Shown piece after piece: positions 9,739 through 20,222 of a DNA stretch of 64,000 nucleotides; the first letter of the stretch is position 1; each line of letters begins with the position of its first letter. Source of the stretch: Sorghum bicolor. Lineage: Eukaryota > Streptophyta > Magnoliopsida > Poales > Poaceae. Position numbers and translations under genes: made by a program. The notes below the pieces were generated by a model, which made no database searches, was not told the DNA's origin, and saw only the letters and a list, made by a program, of their open reading frames with translations. The stretch is taken from contig NC_012873.2 of NCBI RefSeq assembly GCF_000003195.3, positions 25,393,317-25,457,316 of the forward strand, in the 5' to 3' direction.

Positions 9739-12700
9739 TCAGTCCATGGTACGACCCTCGCCACCCTCACCTCCGCCCGAGCCAGTCTCAGGAGGAAGCA
9801 CCTCAGGTTCAAATAGCTTGGCCAGCCTCTCTCCAGGGGCCTCCGCGTCATCGATCAAAGTGTGAAGCCTTTCTTCGTTCTCCGCGTCGGTCTTAGAGAT
9901 GTCGGTGACGAAGCCGTGGGATACTACCTCCATGTCGTAGGAGAAGCCCGAGCAGACAACCGCCATCGCCCGCTTCACCCCGATGTGGAGGGCATCCCGC
10001 ACCCGATCTCGCAGCGTCGCACCTAAGTAGCACAGCTGATCGACCAGTGCGTCACCTCGAGAGTCCTCCCTCGACTCATCCATAGGCTCGACCTCCCAAG
10101 AGGTCGAGAGATCGCTTATCGCCGTCCGCACTCGACGGTTCAAAGCAACCTCAGCCTCGAGTTGAGCCTTGGAGTTGCGAGCCTCGGCTTGGGCGGCCAG
10201 GAGTTCGTCCTTGAGCCCTACAGATACCGATACAAAGGAGCTTTAGAAAAAACTCAAGCACACCTCGAAAAGGAAATTCGACAAAGGGAACATACCTTTG
10301 ATGCTCTCCTCTAGAGCCGTGTTCTCGCCAACCAATCTGGTATTGGCACGCTCGATCTCTCTGTTGGAGCGCGTCAACTCAGTATTGGCAACGCGGAGGT
10401 CTTCGATCACCCTGCCAGCCTGAGCGACGGCTCCACTCTTCTCTAGCAGTTCTCCCTTCAGACGCTCGACGTCGTCAGAGAGACTGCGGGATCGAGCTCG
10501 CTCCATCTCGAGGTCTTCGAGGGCTTTCTTTTTTGCGTCCTCGGCGGCACCCCTGGCGACCTCACTGTCCACGAACGCCACCTTCATCTTCTGGAAGGTA
10601 TCGCGGAGGGAGTCCAGGTCGGTCTGGAGAAGGCCCTTCTCCTTATCCAGGTCCGCAATGATGCCCTTGTGGGACAGGACCTCCTCCCGGGCTCTGGACG
10701 CGGCCTCCTCGACCGTAAGAGCCCGCTCCCGTAGCCGCACCGCCTCCTCCTCCGCCTTCTTCGAGACCTCTCGGGCCTCGGCCAAAGCAGCCTCCCTCAC
10801 CTTCTTCTCCTCCTCGAGTGCTATAAGATCTTTATAAGCTTTAAGTAGCTTTTCCTGTGACTCGAGGAGTTGATCCTTGAGGAGGGGAAGCTGCTCCCAT
10901 CCGCCCCTCGTGGCGTGAATGAAGCTAGATTTGATGCGAGAGGTCTCTTTCATATCCTGCCAATCAGGGGTCAGGGGGGTTAGAACACAGAAACCCAAAA
11001 ACACCACCAAGATTGGAGCTCGAAAAACACTTACAAAATAAGCTGGCCCAAGCCCGTTGTTGATGACGTCCGATAGGAGCCCCACCACGTGTTTCATCCA
11101 AAGGCGGAGCTCCTCGACGTGCTCCCACTTCTCGACCTCCTTCTTGTCGTCGAGGAAGATATTGGGCTCGGACGGGTCGCTGGAAGCTCGGATACGAATC
11201 CGATCGGGACACCAGTTCTCCATCTCCCGATCGGCCCGCACCTTGACGCCGCGGAGAAAGTTCTCGACGGTCTCGAGGGAACCCCCGTGGCGCAAGAACA
11301 GGTCGGCGAGGCAAGGGAACCGCCCGTCGTCATCCACCGTTTTCCATGTACCGTCCTTACTCCCAGACGACCCGATCTCGTCCTCCTCAGAGGGGAAGCG
11401 ATCCTCCCACGCTCGACGCTCCCGGAGGAACCCTGGGGCGATCCCGTCCATGCCGTAGAGTGTCCTCTTGATCTCGGACTCGGGGTCGGTGGGGGTGCGC
11501 ATCATGCAGGCGAGCGCCACCACTCCGTTCGCTCGCCCCGATTCTGCCCGGATCGCGGCAGGCGCCCCCGGGAGAAGCCACGCTGGGGTGGGAGGCCCGT
11601 ACACCGGCAAATCTCCCTCTTGATCGCCGGGCTCTTGCGACGCCTGCGGCGCCGGTCCGGCCAAAATTTGAGGCGGGGGCTCGAGTGGCTCGTTCTCTTG
11701 GCCCCCCAGCTGCTGTTGCCGCCCCAGCTGCTGCTGCTGCTCGTCATGCTGATGCTGCGGTTGCTCCTCCGGCTGGGGTTGCTGCTGCTGCTGCTCCAGT
11801 GACGGCTGCACCGCCTCGCGCTCCCGCGCCTCCTCCTCCTCCATCTTCCTCTGCGTCTCGAGGGCTCGAAGGCCTGCGGGCCAGGGAGTCCGTCCTGCGA
11901 CGTTGGGAGTCGACGCCTCTTCCTCCATGGGTCGAACGCCCCCAGACGCTTCGTTACCATCAGACGTATCGCTGATGGTGATGGGCTCCCCCTCGACCCC
12001 CAATCGAGGGGGCTCGGGGGCTCCCTCCGACGCTCGTGTCTGGGGGGTAGGCGGAGTAGGCGCGGGACGCGAAGCCATCTCGACGCCGGCTGAAGATTGG
12101 GTGCTTGACGGGCCTGCAAAACAAAGGGTAAGGGTCAGACGTTATGATAACCGACATAATAATATCGCGACACCCAGGAATTAACTACAAACCTGGTTCA
12201 GTGGAGGCGGCACCCGTTCTAAGCCTCTTGGCCATCGATGGTTGGGCCTGCTTGAGGGTCCGTTTCAGCCTGAAAAAAAGTCAGCATGTGAGAAAAGGCG
12301 AGAGAATGAGGGGACAAAGATCGCAATAACAAAAGGGCTTACCCCACGGGCAGAACGGCTCGCCTTCCGCCACCCCGACCAGCGGGTCTCGAGCCACCCC
12401 GCGTCGGGGCGCTAGGCCCCTCGAGGGCAGAAATTGGCCTAGGTACGTCGGATCCCGCTTGGCGGGCGCCGGGACTCGCGCTCCTACGACCGGCGTCTCC
12501 TTTCTCAGAAGCCGCAGCGCGACCGCGGGTCAGCGGCCCCGACGCCTGGGACCTAGCCGGACCGCTCTCCTTGGGCGCCAGGGGAGGGCGCGGTGCGTCC
12601 TGGCCCGCCTTGAGCGCGGAAGGAACGTCGGGCCGGGGACGACGAGACCCGCTCGGACCCTCCTCCGGCGCCTCCGTCCGGGGGGCGTCGACGTCATCTC

Positions 12701-14011
12701 GAGGCGGGCCCTCGAGGATCCGATCGAGACGCGACGCCATCCCCTCGGAGTCGTCGCTACTCTCGTCGTCATCATCGTCGTCGTTGGGGGATTCTTCCTC
12801 AGGCTCCCCCCTCTGCCTGGATTTGGCTCGACGCACCTCTAATGCTTGGCGGTCGAGATTCTTCTTCTTCTCCCCCTTTTTTGCGGAGTCCTTGGCAGAC
12901 TTCGACTTCTCGGCGGATTGGCGTCGTTTGTCGCGATCGACCTCGTCCTCCTTTACTGGAGGCCTCGAGGACCGGACATCAATCCGACCCTGCCAAAACT
13001 AAGGTAGACTTAGAGAAAAAAAAAGAGAGGAGAGAGGGGAAACCTAGAATCGAGGATGCGCGCAAGAAGAAAGCGTACCAGATCGATCGAGCCTGCGTCG
13101 GGTCGCATGGGGAAGCCATTGACGTGCTCCAGCCTAAAATCACCGGCAATTGCGGCCCTGACTCGGGCCGCGACTTCATCGTCCGTCGGAGGCTCGCTGG
13201 ACATCCGACATGCCTCGAGGTCCCGAGACGAGACGCCAGGGCCCATCTCGTCCATCCTCAGCGGTCGTGACATCAGAGGGAGAACTCTCCGATGATGGAC
13301 GGCCGAGAGGACGAGGGCGGCGGTCAAACCTTCCTGGCGAAGCTTCTTCAGGGCGTCGAGGAGAGGGTCGAGACGAGGCTGATGAGCTTGGACGACGCCG
13401 TATGTCCAGTCCGCTGGGCGCTCCAAGATCAGACGGCCCGAGTAGGGAGGTAGGAGGTTGTCGTCGTTCTGCAGGTAGAACCATTGAGAGTCCCAACCGG
13501 CATGGTTGGTCGACAACCCCACCGGGATGTACTCCCGCGGCCGGTCCGTCTTCCCCGTCTTCTGCACCAGATTGAGGCAACCCGCTCGCACGGGTTTCCT
13601 CACGCCCGTGGTTCCGGTGGAGGCGTGAAACAGCTCGCCCCTGTAGAGGTGGAGCCACAGCTCCCAGTGCGGCATCATCCCTAGGAAGCCCTCACACACG
13701 GCGGCGATGACCGCCGCCACGGTGATGGCATTCGGGGAGAAGTGCTGCAGCTCCACCCCATAATGGAAGCAGAGGGCCCGCATGAAGCGGCTTGGAGGCG
13801 CGCCCAGACCGTGGCGGTGGAACTTGGCGAAGGACACTACGTAGCCCTCAGGTGGCTGGGGCGTCCTGTGGCTCGCTGGCGGCGCGATCCACTCTGGCGA
13901 CGACAGCGAGGTGCGGCGGCGCAGCAGTTCCTCCTTCTCGAGCTCCAACAGCCGGCGCTCCGTCATCGACGACGGGCGCCAGTCATCGGCGGCGACGAGT
14001 CTTACAGGCAT
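9739..14011 (-). CDS. Antisense accessory gene, six exons, intact: Transposase_28-like/coiled-coil protein
   Basis: Exons on the minus strand: 14011-13079, 12989-12343, 12269-12193, 12113-11035, 10956-10296, 10217-9739. Every intron is GT...AG and 73-89 bp; phases match and the total is 3,876 nt (1,291 codons plus TGA). ATG 14011 is chosen because it follows a TATA box and matches the second copy. Exon 1 resembles the plant 'putative gypsy-type transposon' family (Pfam PF04195, Transposase_28), with VSFAKFHRHGLG, MRALCFHYGVELQHFSPN and EGFLGMMPHWELWLHLYR. Exon 2 is Lys/Arg-rich, then acidic (about PNDDDDDDESSDDSEG), then Pro/Arg-rich. Exon 3 has a basic AKRLR stretch, a possible nuclear signal. 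Exon 4 is Gln-rich and then globular. Exons 5-6 form a long coiled coil with a conserved C-terminal block. Function is unknown; a nuclear or capsid-associated accessory role is only inferred. The open frame in a copy with broken gag is notable. Confidence 0.85.
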
Positions 14012-14143
14012 CTTGGCTAACGGGACGGTGGGTTCGCTACGGCTCGAGGGGGCGTGTGCGCGTGAGATGACGAGAAAGCAAAGGCAGCGAAAGAACGAGA
14101 GCGAGAAGGCGGAAGGGAGAGGAACGGCGGTGACGCGACGACA

Positions 14144-14151
14144 TATTTATA
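14144..14151 (-). promoter_or_regulatory. TATA box of the antisense gene (element 1)
   Basis: TATAAATA on the minus strand starts 140 bp upstream of the ATG at 14011. Element 2 has TATAAGTA 140 bp upstream of its ATG at 21103. The equal spacing in both copies supports a dedicated internal promoter. Confidence 0.7.
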
Positions 14152-14893
14152 GGCAGCTGACCGCCAACGGACAGATCCGAGAAGTAAGGTAACTCCCCCA
14201 TAAATGCGCCGCCTGACAGCTCTCTCTCCCTCCTCACAGGCCGGACTCTCCGAATTCCTCGCCGATACGGTGTCGCAACGTCATCCGCCTAAAAAGACGC
14301 GCCCAACGGGCAGAAATGCGAACCGCCACGGCCGTTTCCTTCCCTCGTAAGCCAGGGGGCATAACCGCAAAAGTCTCGGGAGGTCGATGGCTGGCCCGCC
14401 GAAAGGGTTCGACAGCCGATCTCGAGCGCCAGAGTCAGGGATCCCCAGCGAGTGGTCGAAAATCGAGGCCCGCCTCGAGGACTTGCTGGCGATGTTCAAG
14501 GTAGGATCGAGACAGTCGAGAGGAATCCCCCCGAAGGGAGGCATCGAGCCACTGGACTCTATCGAATGAGACCGGTATCCCCGACCACGTCGACCCTGCT
14601 TTATGAGGACGCCTCCGGGCTACAGCTGACCCCCCTCGAAAGGGGCACAGGTTCTCACTTGGACTACCCGCTAGGAACTCAGTTTGGGATGAAAGACGCT
14701 CGCTCTATCGAGAGTACGTCGAAACCCGCGGGCAAAAACGAGCCAGTCAAAATCTTCCACCACTGGTGTCGAAAGCGTTTCTGCGAATTAGATAACATAA
14801 CCCTCGAAGGAGTCAAAAACTCCTCCGAGGTCTCGGGGGCTACCCCGCGGGGTCGCTCGCGCGCCCCCACGAAAATTCGACCGTAAATCAAAA
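14152..14893. other. Upstream region of the antisense gene, between its TATA box and the 3' LTR
   Basis: This contains no credible sense gene. It is GC-rich with many CTCGAG/TCGA motifs and is conserved in element 2 (20223-20962). CTCGGGGGCTAC at 14832-14843 is a second copy of the polypurine tract, 94 bp upstream of the real one. Confidence 0.6.
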
Positions 14894-14925
14894 CCTCCAT
14901 TCGAGCGCTAGCGCTCGAATGAAGG
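14894..14925. other. Hairpin next to the polypurine tract (element 1)
   Basis: A perfect 22-bp palindrome lies at 14899-14920, centred on GAGCGCTAGCGCTC; with one mismatch the pairing extends to 14894-14925. An equivalent imperfect hairpin occurs at the same place in element 2 (20189-20222). Confidence 0.8.
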
Positions 14926-14937
14926 CTCGGGGGCTAC
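14926..14937 (+). other. Polypurine tract, element 1
   Basis: CTCGGGGGCTAC lies immediately before TGTCGAG of the 3' LTR and is the expected plus-strand primer site. Identical 12-mers are at 9356-9367 and 14832-14843. Confidence 0.75.
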
Positions 14938-15986
14938 TGTCGAGGGTATCGGTAAGGGGTACCCTCAGCGATGCGCATTATGAGATTGCCCATACGAAGG
15001 TTGGGACCCCCAATTCGACGCCTTAATCTTACTTACGCGCCGCCAACGACGGTCGCGGCCTCGAATACGGAAATAGCGTCGAGCGAATCGGTCAGGGGTC
15101 GAGCAACGACTACCGTCGAAGACGGAAGCGGGCTCGAGCGAACCGAGAGACGTCGAGCGTTAGGACACTGTCCGCCGCCTGACGCGCGCACGCGGGCGGG
15201 AGCATTAAATGCACCTGACGTTTCCCACCTAACACCCGGGTCACGGAAGGCGTGATAGGGAACAAGCTTCTGTCCCATCGTTCTTTTTGCAGCCTTCCCA
15301 CCGAACGACCCAGGGTGCGTCAGGACGCAGGAAACGAGGATGGAACGTCTAATCAGGACCCCCTCGAGGCACCCAAGGTCAGCGCTCCGGATGTCATCCT
15401 ATTACGCGGCGCCCGACCCTCGACCGAACGAGGTCCCTTCTCGGGGACGAGTCGGGCATCGACTGACAACACCACAGCTCCTCCGCCGGATCCGCCACCA
15501 TACCATACGAGCATGCGGTCTCAGAACCAGCACAAGGCGGGTAGCAGGACAGCACGCAGGAGCACGCGTAATCATCACCAAGCTATCAAGATGGGACGGC
15601 TCGAAGCCATGACGTACGGAAGCCTCGAGTAGGTCAGCGCTCCATGCGGCTATCGATCCATACTCTAATATCTATGCATGTACCCTTTGTCTCTCCTTGG
15701 AGCTATAAAAGGAGGGACTCAGGAATAGAAGAGGGACACATCACAACGCAAGCACACACACACACACGTAGTAGAGCGACACATTTCATTCCACGCTTGT
15801 ATTCGCCCCTGTACAAGCACTTAGGTGCAAGATAATACGAACTCTCTCCCCCCGCTGGACGTAGGGCCTTCTCTTGCCCGAACCAGGATAAATCTCCGTG
15901 TCTTCTTGCATCACCATCCGGAAAGGGGAGCACGCATACAAATTTACTCGTTGGTGTGACCCCCCCCCGGGGAAAAAACACCGACA
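14938..15986 (+). repeat. Element 1 3' LTR
   Basis: Same length as the 5' LTR. Differences that I found: T/C in GCGCT(T/C)CGGATG, G/C in CACAGCT(G/C)CTCC, and T/C in TTCCA(T/C)GCTTG. It is followed by CCCGC. Confidence 0.95.
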
Positions 15987-16128
15987 CCCGCCAAAAAGGA
16001 CCTTTAGTCCCGGCTCTTGTTACATGCCGAGACTAAAGATCATACCTTTAGTCCCGGCTAGTGGCTGCGACTGGGACTAAAGGTCTTTAGTCCCAGCTCG
16101 TGGCTGCCAGGACTAAAGATCCACCCCC
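15987..16128. repeat. TTTAGTCCCGG inverted-repeat array, right part
   Basis: Continuation of the array left of element 1. Three more units (TTTAGTCCCGGC ... CCGAGACTAAAG; TTTAGTCCCGGCTAG ... CTGGGACTAAAGG; TTTAGTCCCAGC ... CAGGACTAAAG) run up to a TATA-like run. Confidence 0.75.
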
Positions 16129-16136
16129 TATATATA
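16129..16136 (+). promoter_or_regulatory. TATA-like box before the CACTA protease gene
   Basis: TATATATA follows the TTTAGTCCCGG array. The next ~330 bp is CT-rich, GC-rich leader-like sequence, as expected of a promoter and 5' leader for the gene starting at 17294. Confidence 0.45.
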
Positions 16137-16479
16137 CTACAGGGACCTCTCGGGACTTCTCTTCTTCCACCTCCTGCCAGATCGAGAAACCGCCGCACTG
16201 CTCTAGCTCCCATCCGCTGCTACTGCCGAGTAGGAGCATCTTCATCGCGCCATGTGTCATCCTCACGCGCGGCACTCGTCGGCGTCGAGCTCGTCCTCCT
16301 CTGCCTCGGCCCACGCGCTCGTCCTCCGATCCGCCACCGCGCCATTGTACGTCCCTTGCCTATTGCCCGGCTGGCCGCGCCCTCGTCGTTGTTCACTCGT
16401 CCTCGATCTCCTCGGCCGAGAACTCCGATCCAATCGATGTATATGTTTCTCCTTAGCCGCACAATTGATGTATATATAT

Positions 16480-17280
16480 GAATGCAGTACTGTGAATATA
16501 TGTATATATTAATTTCTATATATATGTATATATTTCAATATTAATAGATGTATATGAATGCAGCGTGAATATATATATATGTGTATACATTTCAATCCAT
16601 GTTTTAAATAGCGAGTTAAGGCCAAGGTGTTTAGCGTTTTATAAACCATAATTAGAGTACTTTAGCGGCACAAATTTTTTCAAGCTATGTATATATTAAT
16701 TTCTATATATATATGCATATATTTCAATATTAATAGATGTATATGAATGCAATGTGAATATATATATATATATATATCAATCCATGTTTTAAATAGCGAG
16801 CTAAGGCCAAGGTGTTTAGCGTTTTATAAACTGTAATCAGCGTACTTTAGTGGCAAATAGCGGCACAATTTTTTTCAAGCGATTTCAGGCTATAGCAGCA
16901 AAAATAGCGGGCTATTTTTTTTCCATGATTTCAATAGATATATATGTATATGAATGCAGTGTGAATATATGTGTATATATATATTTCTATATGAGTAGAT
17001 ATAACTTGATATGAATGTCATATGAATCATTGTATATATATATATTTATTTATATGCCTTATTGTATATATATTTCAATAGATGTATATATTTCTCTATA
17101 TACTTCAATAGATATATATATGAATGATGTATGAATAGATGTAACTTGATATGAATGTCATATGACTCATTATATATATATACACATCTTTTATATATGC
17201 GTGTAAATTACGAGAAAATCATTTAAGCCTAGTTACTCTATGATTGGATAATATTTGTATAGTTTTTTTATATAGCATTT
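16480..17280. repeat. AT-rich leader/intron with a 184-bp tandem duplication and MITE-like ends
   Basis: Long TATATATG tracts run throughout. A block starting with GTATATATTAATTTC and including CCATGTTTTAAATAGCGAG, AAGGCCAAGGTGTTTAGCG and TTTATAAAC is present twice, with CCATGTTTT at about 16598 and 16782. The second copy ends in AATAGCGGGCTATTTTTTTTCCATG (to about 16926), which is roughly inverted relative to CATGTTTTAAATAGCG, as in a small terminal-inverted-repeat element. No coding potential is seen. Confidence 0.6.
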
Positions 17281-17293
17281 ATATATATAGACA

Positions 17294-19150
17294 ATGGCTG
17301 ATCCGAGGGATCAAGAAATCGATGATGAGGCCATCATGATGAATCTCATCGCCAGTGGTGACGAGGGTGATGATGATGGGAGTCAGTACTTGTAGGCAGA
17401 TTACGAGGAGATCATGCAGGGATCCTCCCCGCCGACTAATGAGCAACAAATTGTTGAGCAAGCCAATACTAGCAAGGTATATTAAATATACATGTTTATT
17501 AGGGATTAGGGCTAGGGTTTAGGGTATATTGCATCTTGTATTAATTTCAGCTTCGTGTCTTTATATATGTAGCCCTCTGGATCGACATCTACGATCGGGA
17601 AAAGCAGACCTGTTTGAGGGCCAAGGTGGCCATTGGAGGGTCATCCCGTAATCTCCGAATTCGATGAGGCTATAGGCCAACCACTAGGACAGCATGCAAA
17701 GACATATGTCGGTCATTGTGGTTACCTGGTGAGGGATAGTATACCAATCAGTGCTCGAGAATGGAAGAAGAAGCCAAGTGCTCCTCATATTAGTTTTGTT
17801 TCCGATCGTGATATGGCCGACATGTGGACTAACATCGGACACCATTTCACATTCGACACGAACAACGATGAGCTGAAGGAGAGAATCTAAGAGTGGACAA
17901 TGACGAAGATGGCAACACTTTTTTTTCAGGCCTGGAAGAAGAACTTGTACACCACGTTTGTGAAGAAGAATGAGACGCCAAATTTTAGCACCAAGGCGTA
18001 TGTCAAGCTAATGCCCTTTTGGGACGAATTTGTGCAGTACAAAACATTGAAAGAGAGCAAAGCTATTATCAGAAGGAACAAAGAGAATGCTACAAAGAAG
18101 AAATACCACCATCATCTAGGATCAGGTGGCTGTATGAGTGTCATTCCAAAGTGGGAGAGAATGGAATGGGAGATGATGGCTAGGGGGTAGTATCTCAGAC
18201 AATATGGAAGAACTGGGTTGAACGCTCGAAGCAATGGTTATACGGTCATGGGGGAACTGTAGATCTTGTAACTGGGTTGCTAGATTGGGACCCAGAAATC
18301 TCAAGAGCAGCAGAGTGGCTAGTTCGTGTACAAGCAGAGGTTGCATCTGGTCTATTCAAGCCCAATAGAGAGAAGGATGAACTCACGTACGCCCGTGAAA
18401 ATCTAGAACACAACGGGCGTATGAGACGGTATGAGGCAGTTCCATGGTACCATGGCTTCCCAGCTGGTCGAGGAACTTATAGAAGCCGCTAGAGAAAAAA
18501 GGAGGAGGATACAGAGTGGATTTGCAAGTTGGAGGGGTTTGTGCATAGCTCGCAAGAGCACGAAAGAAGTCGAGAAGAATGGATGCAAGAGGAGATCAAG
18601 AGGCAAGTGCAAGCAGCAATTAGTTCCATGATGAGAGGGGGGCTACATCATCACAGCCAGCATACATCAACATTAGACCCCACATCAGTTGAAGAGAAGC
18701 TGCGCCTCCATGGAAGTACCAACCACCCGAGCTGACGTGAAGCTATGGTTCCCCATGGATGACCTCATAGAACTAGTTAGTTCGTGTGAGCTGCACATTC
18801 CAGAAGAAACCGGGACAAAGAAGGTGGCAGTCGGTGTTGTAAATGCTATCGACCAGACATGAACAACAAGAATCCATGGTCAACCGGTACCAGAAGGATA
18901 TGCTCATGTGTCGATGGATAGGGTGGAGAGAGGTTGTGCTAGCATGCCTCTCTACATTGAATGCGGAGATGGGGAGAAGGCTCTAGGTGAGGCGGAGAAG
19001 ACATTCATTTGTTGGCGTAAGCGCTTCATCATCATTCCTAGAGTCTCGCCGCCGCCATCTCGTCTTACTGATGATCAAAATCCTCAGCATAGGTGCGTGG
19101 ATTCAAAAACAATTTGTTGGCTAACATCATATATATGTATATATTGAATT
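17294..19150 (+). pseudogene. CACTA second gene (ULP1/C48-protease protein), N-terminal half
   Basis: ATG at 17294 opens MADPRDQEIDDEAIMMNL. Exon 1 ends at 17476 (AG|GTAT) and exon 2 resumes at 17573 after TGTAG. In-frame breaks include TAG 17393 and TGA within exon 2, then more at about 17888, 18188 and 18490. Recognisable blocks are ISEFDEA..CGYLVRDSIPISAREWKKKP, WTNIGHHF, KAYVKLMPFW, KKKYHHHLGSGG, EVASGLF..REKDELTYA and PWYHGFPAGRGTYRS, then a Lys/Glu-rich segment and a C-terminal EAEKTFICWRKRFIIIPR block. These resemble the long second protein of grass CACTA elements. The gene is cut at 19150 by element 2 and continues at 33429. Confidence 0.7.
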
Positions 19151-20177
19151 TGTCGGTGTTTTCCCCCCGGGGGGGTCACACCAACGAGTAAATTTGTATG
19201 CGTGCTCCCTTTCCCGGATGGTGATGCAAGAAAACACAGAGATTTATCCTGGTTCGGGCAAGAGAAGGCCCTACGTCCAGCGGGGGGAGAGAGTTTGTAT
19301 TATCTTGCACCTAAGTGCTTGTACAGGGGTCAATACAAGCGTGGTATGAAGTGTCAAGCTCTACTACGTATGTGCGTGGCCTTATGTCGTGGTGTGATGT
19401 CCCTCTTCTATTCCTGAGTCTCTCCTTTTATAGCTCCAAGGAGAGACACAGGGTACATGTGTAGATGTTAGAGTAGGGGTCGATAGCCGCATGGAGCGCC
19501 GACCTACTCGAGGTTCCTGTACAGCATGGCCTCGAGCCGTCCCATCTTGATAGCCCGGTGATCATTACGCGTGCTCCTGCGTTCTGCCCTGCGCGCCGCC
19601 TTGCACTGGTTCTGGAGTCGCATGCTTGTACGATATGGCGGCGAATCCGGCGGGGTAGCTGTGGTGTTGTCAGTCGACGCCCAACTTGTCCCTGGGAAGG
19701 AACCCTGTTTGGTCGAGGGTCGGACGCCGCGTAATATGCTGATATCTGGAGCGCTGACCTTGGGTGTCTCGAGGGTGTCCCGATTAGACGCTCCATCCTT
19801 ATTTCCTGTGTCCCGACACACCCCGGGTCGTTCGGTAGGAAAGCTGCAAAAAGATTGATGGGACGGAAGCCTGTTCCCTATCACGCCTCCCGTGACCTGT
19901 GCGTTAGGTGGGGAAGCATCGGGCGCATTTAATGCTCCGGCCCGCGTGCGCGTGTCAGGCGGCGGATGGCGCCCTCGCGCTCGACGCCCCTTGGTTCGAC
20001 GGTAACCAGCGCTCGACGCCTGATCGATTCGCTCGACGCTATTTCCGTCTTCGACGTTGCGGCCGTCGATGGCGGCGCATACGCGAGATTAGAGCGTCGA
20101 ATTGAGGGTCTCGACCCGCGTACGGGCAATCTCGTAATGCGCATCGCTGAGGGTACCCCTTACTGATACCCTCGATA
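19151..20177 (-). repeat. Element 2 3' LTR
   Basis: 1,027 bp. It lacks 21 bp relative to the 5' LTR (around 20000, in GGTTCGACGG); the deleted stretch in the other LTR is bounded by direct TTCG repeats. The outer end reads CTCGATA instead of CTCGACA. Confidence 0.93.
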
Positions 20178-20222
20178 GTAGCCCCCGAGCCTCCATTTGA
20201 GCGCTGGCGCTCGAGTGGAGGC
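20178..20222 (-). other. Element 2 polypurine tract and adjacent hairpin
   Basis: Minus strand reads GCTCGGGGGCTAC directly before the LTR. A 34-bp hairpin at 20189-20222 (GCCTCCATTTGAGCGC / GCGCTCGAGTGGAGGC) carries two G-T wobble pairs. A second tract copy lies at about 20269-20282. Confidence 0.75.

Larger units (their letters stand above)
1703..15986 (+). mobile_element. Element 1: complete Tat-lineage Ty3/Gypsy LTR retrotransposon (14,284 bp) with antisense accessory gene
   Basis: The two LTRs begin TGTCGAGGG and end ACCGACA (1703-2751 and 14938-15986; each 1,049 bp, no indels between them). Flanks are CCCAC on the left and CCCGC on the right, a 5-bp target duplication with one change. 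Internal order is primer-binding site, gag-protease, in-frame TAG, RT-RNase H-second RNase H-integrase without chromodomain, a 552-bp spacer, an antisense six-exon gene, a polypurine tract. The second, archaeal-like RNase H places it in the Tat lineage (relatives include Retand, Grande and RIRE2 types); I do not name the exact family. I found three substitutions between the LTRs, so the insertion is recent, yet gag has a 1-bp deletion and a stop. Confidence 0.95.

Noticed and set aside
11089..11802. 237-codon plus-strand Leu-rich frame in element 1
   Set aside because: It is the complement of the Gln/Glu-rich exon 4 of the antisense gene; CAG/CTG repeats give Leu runs.
11795..12078. Independent gene starting at 12078 (611-codon minus-strand frame)
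   Set aside because: The frame passes through a 78-bp intron that happens to be a multiple of three; conserved splice sites and the second copy show it is exons 4-5 of the larger gene.
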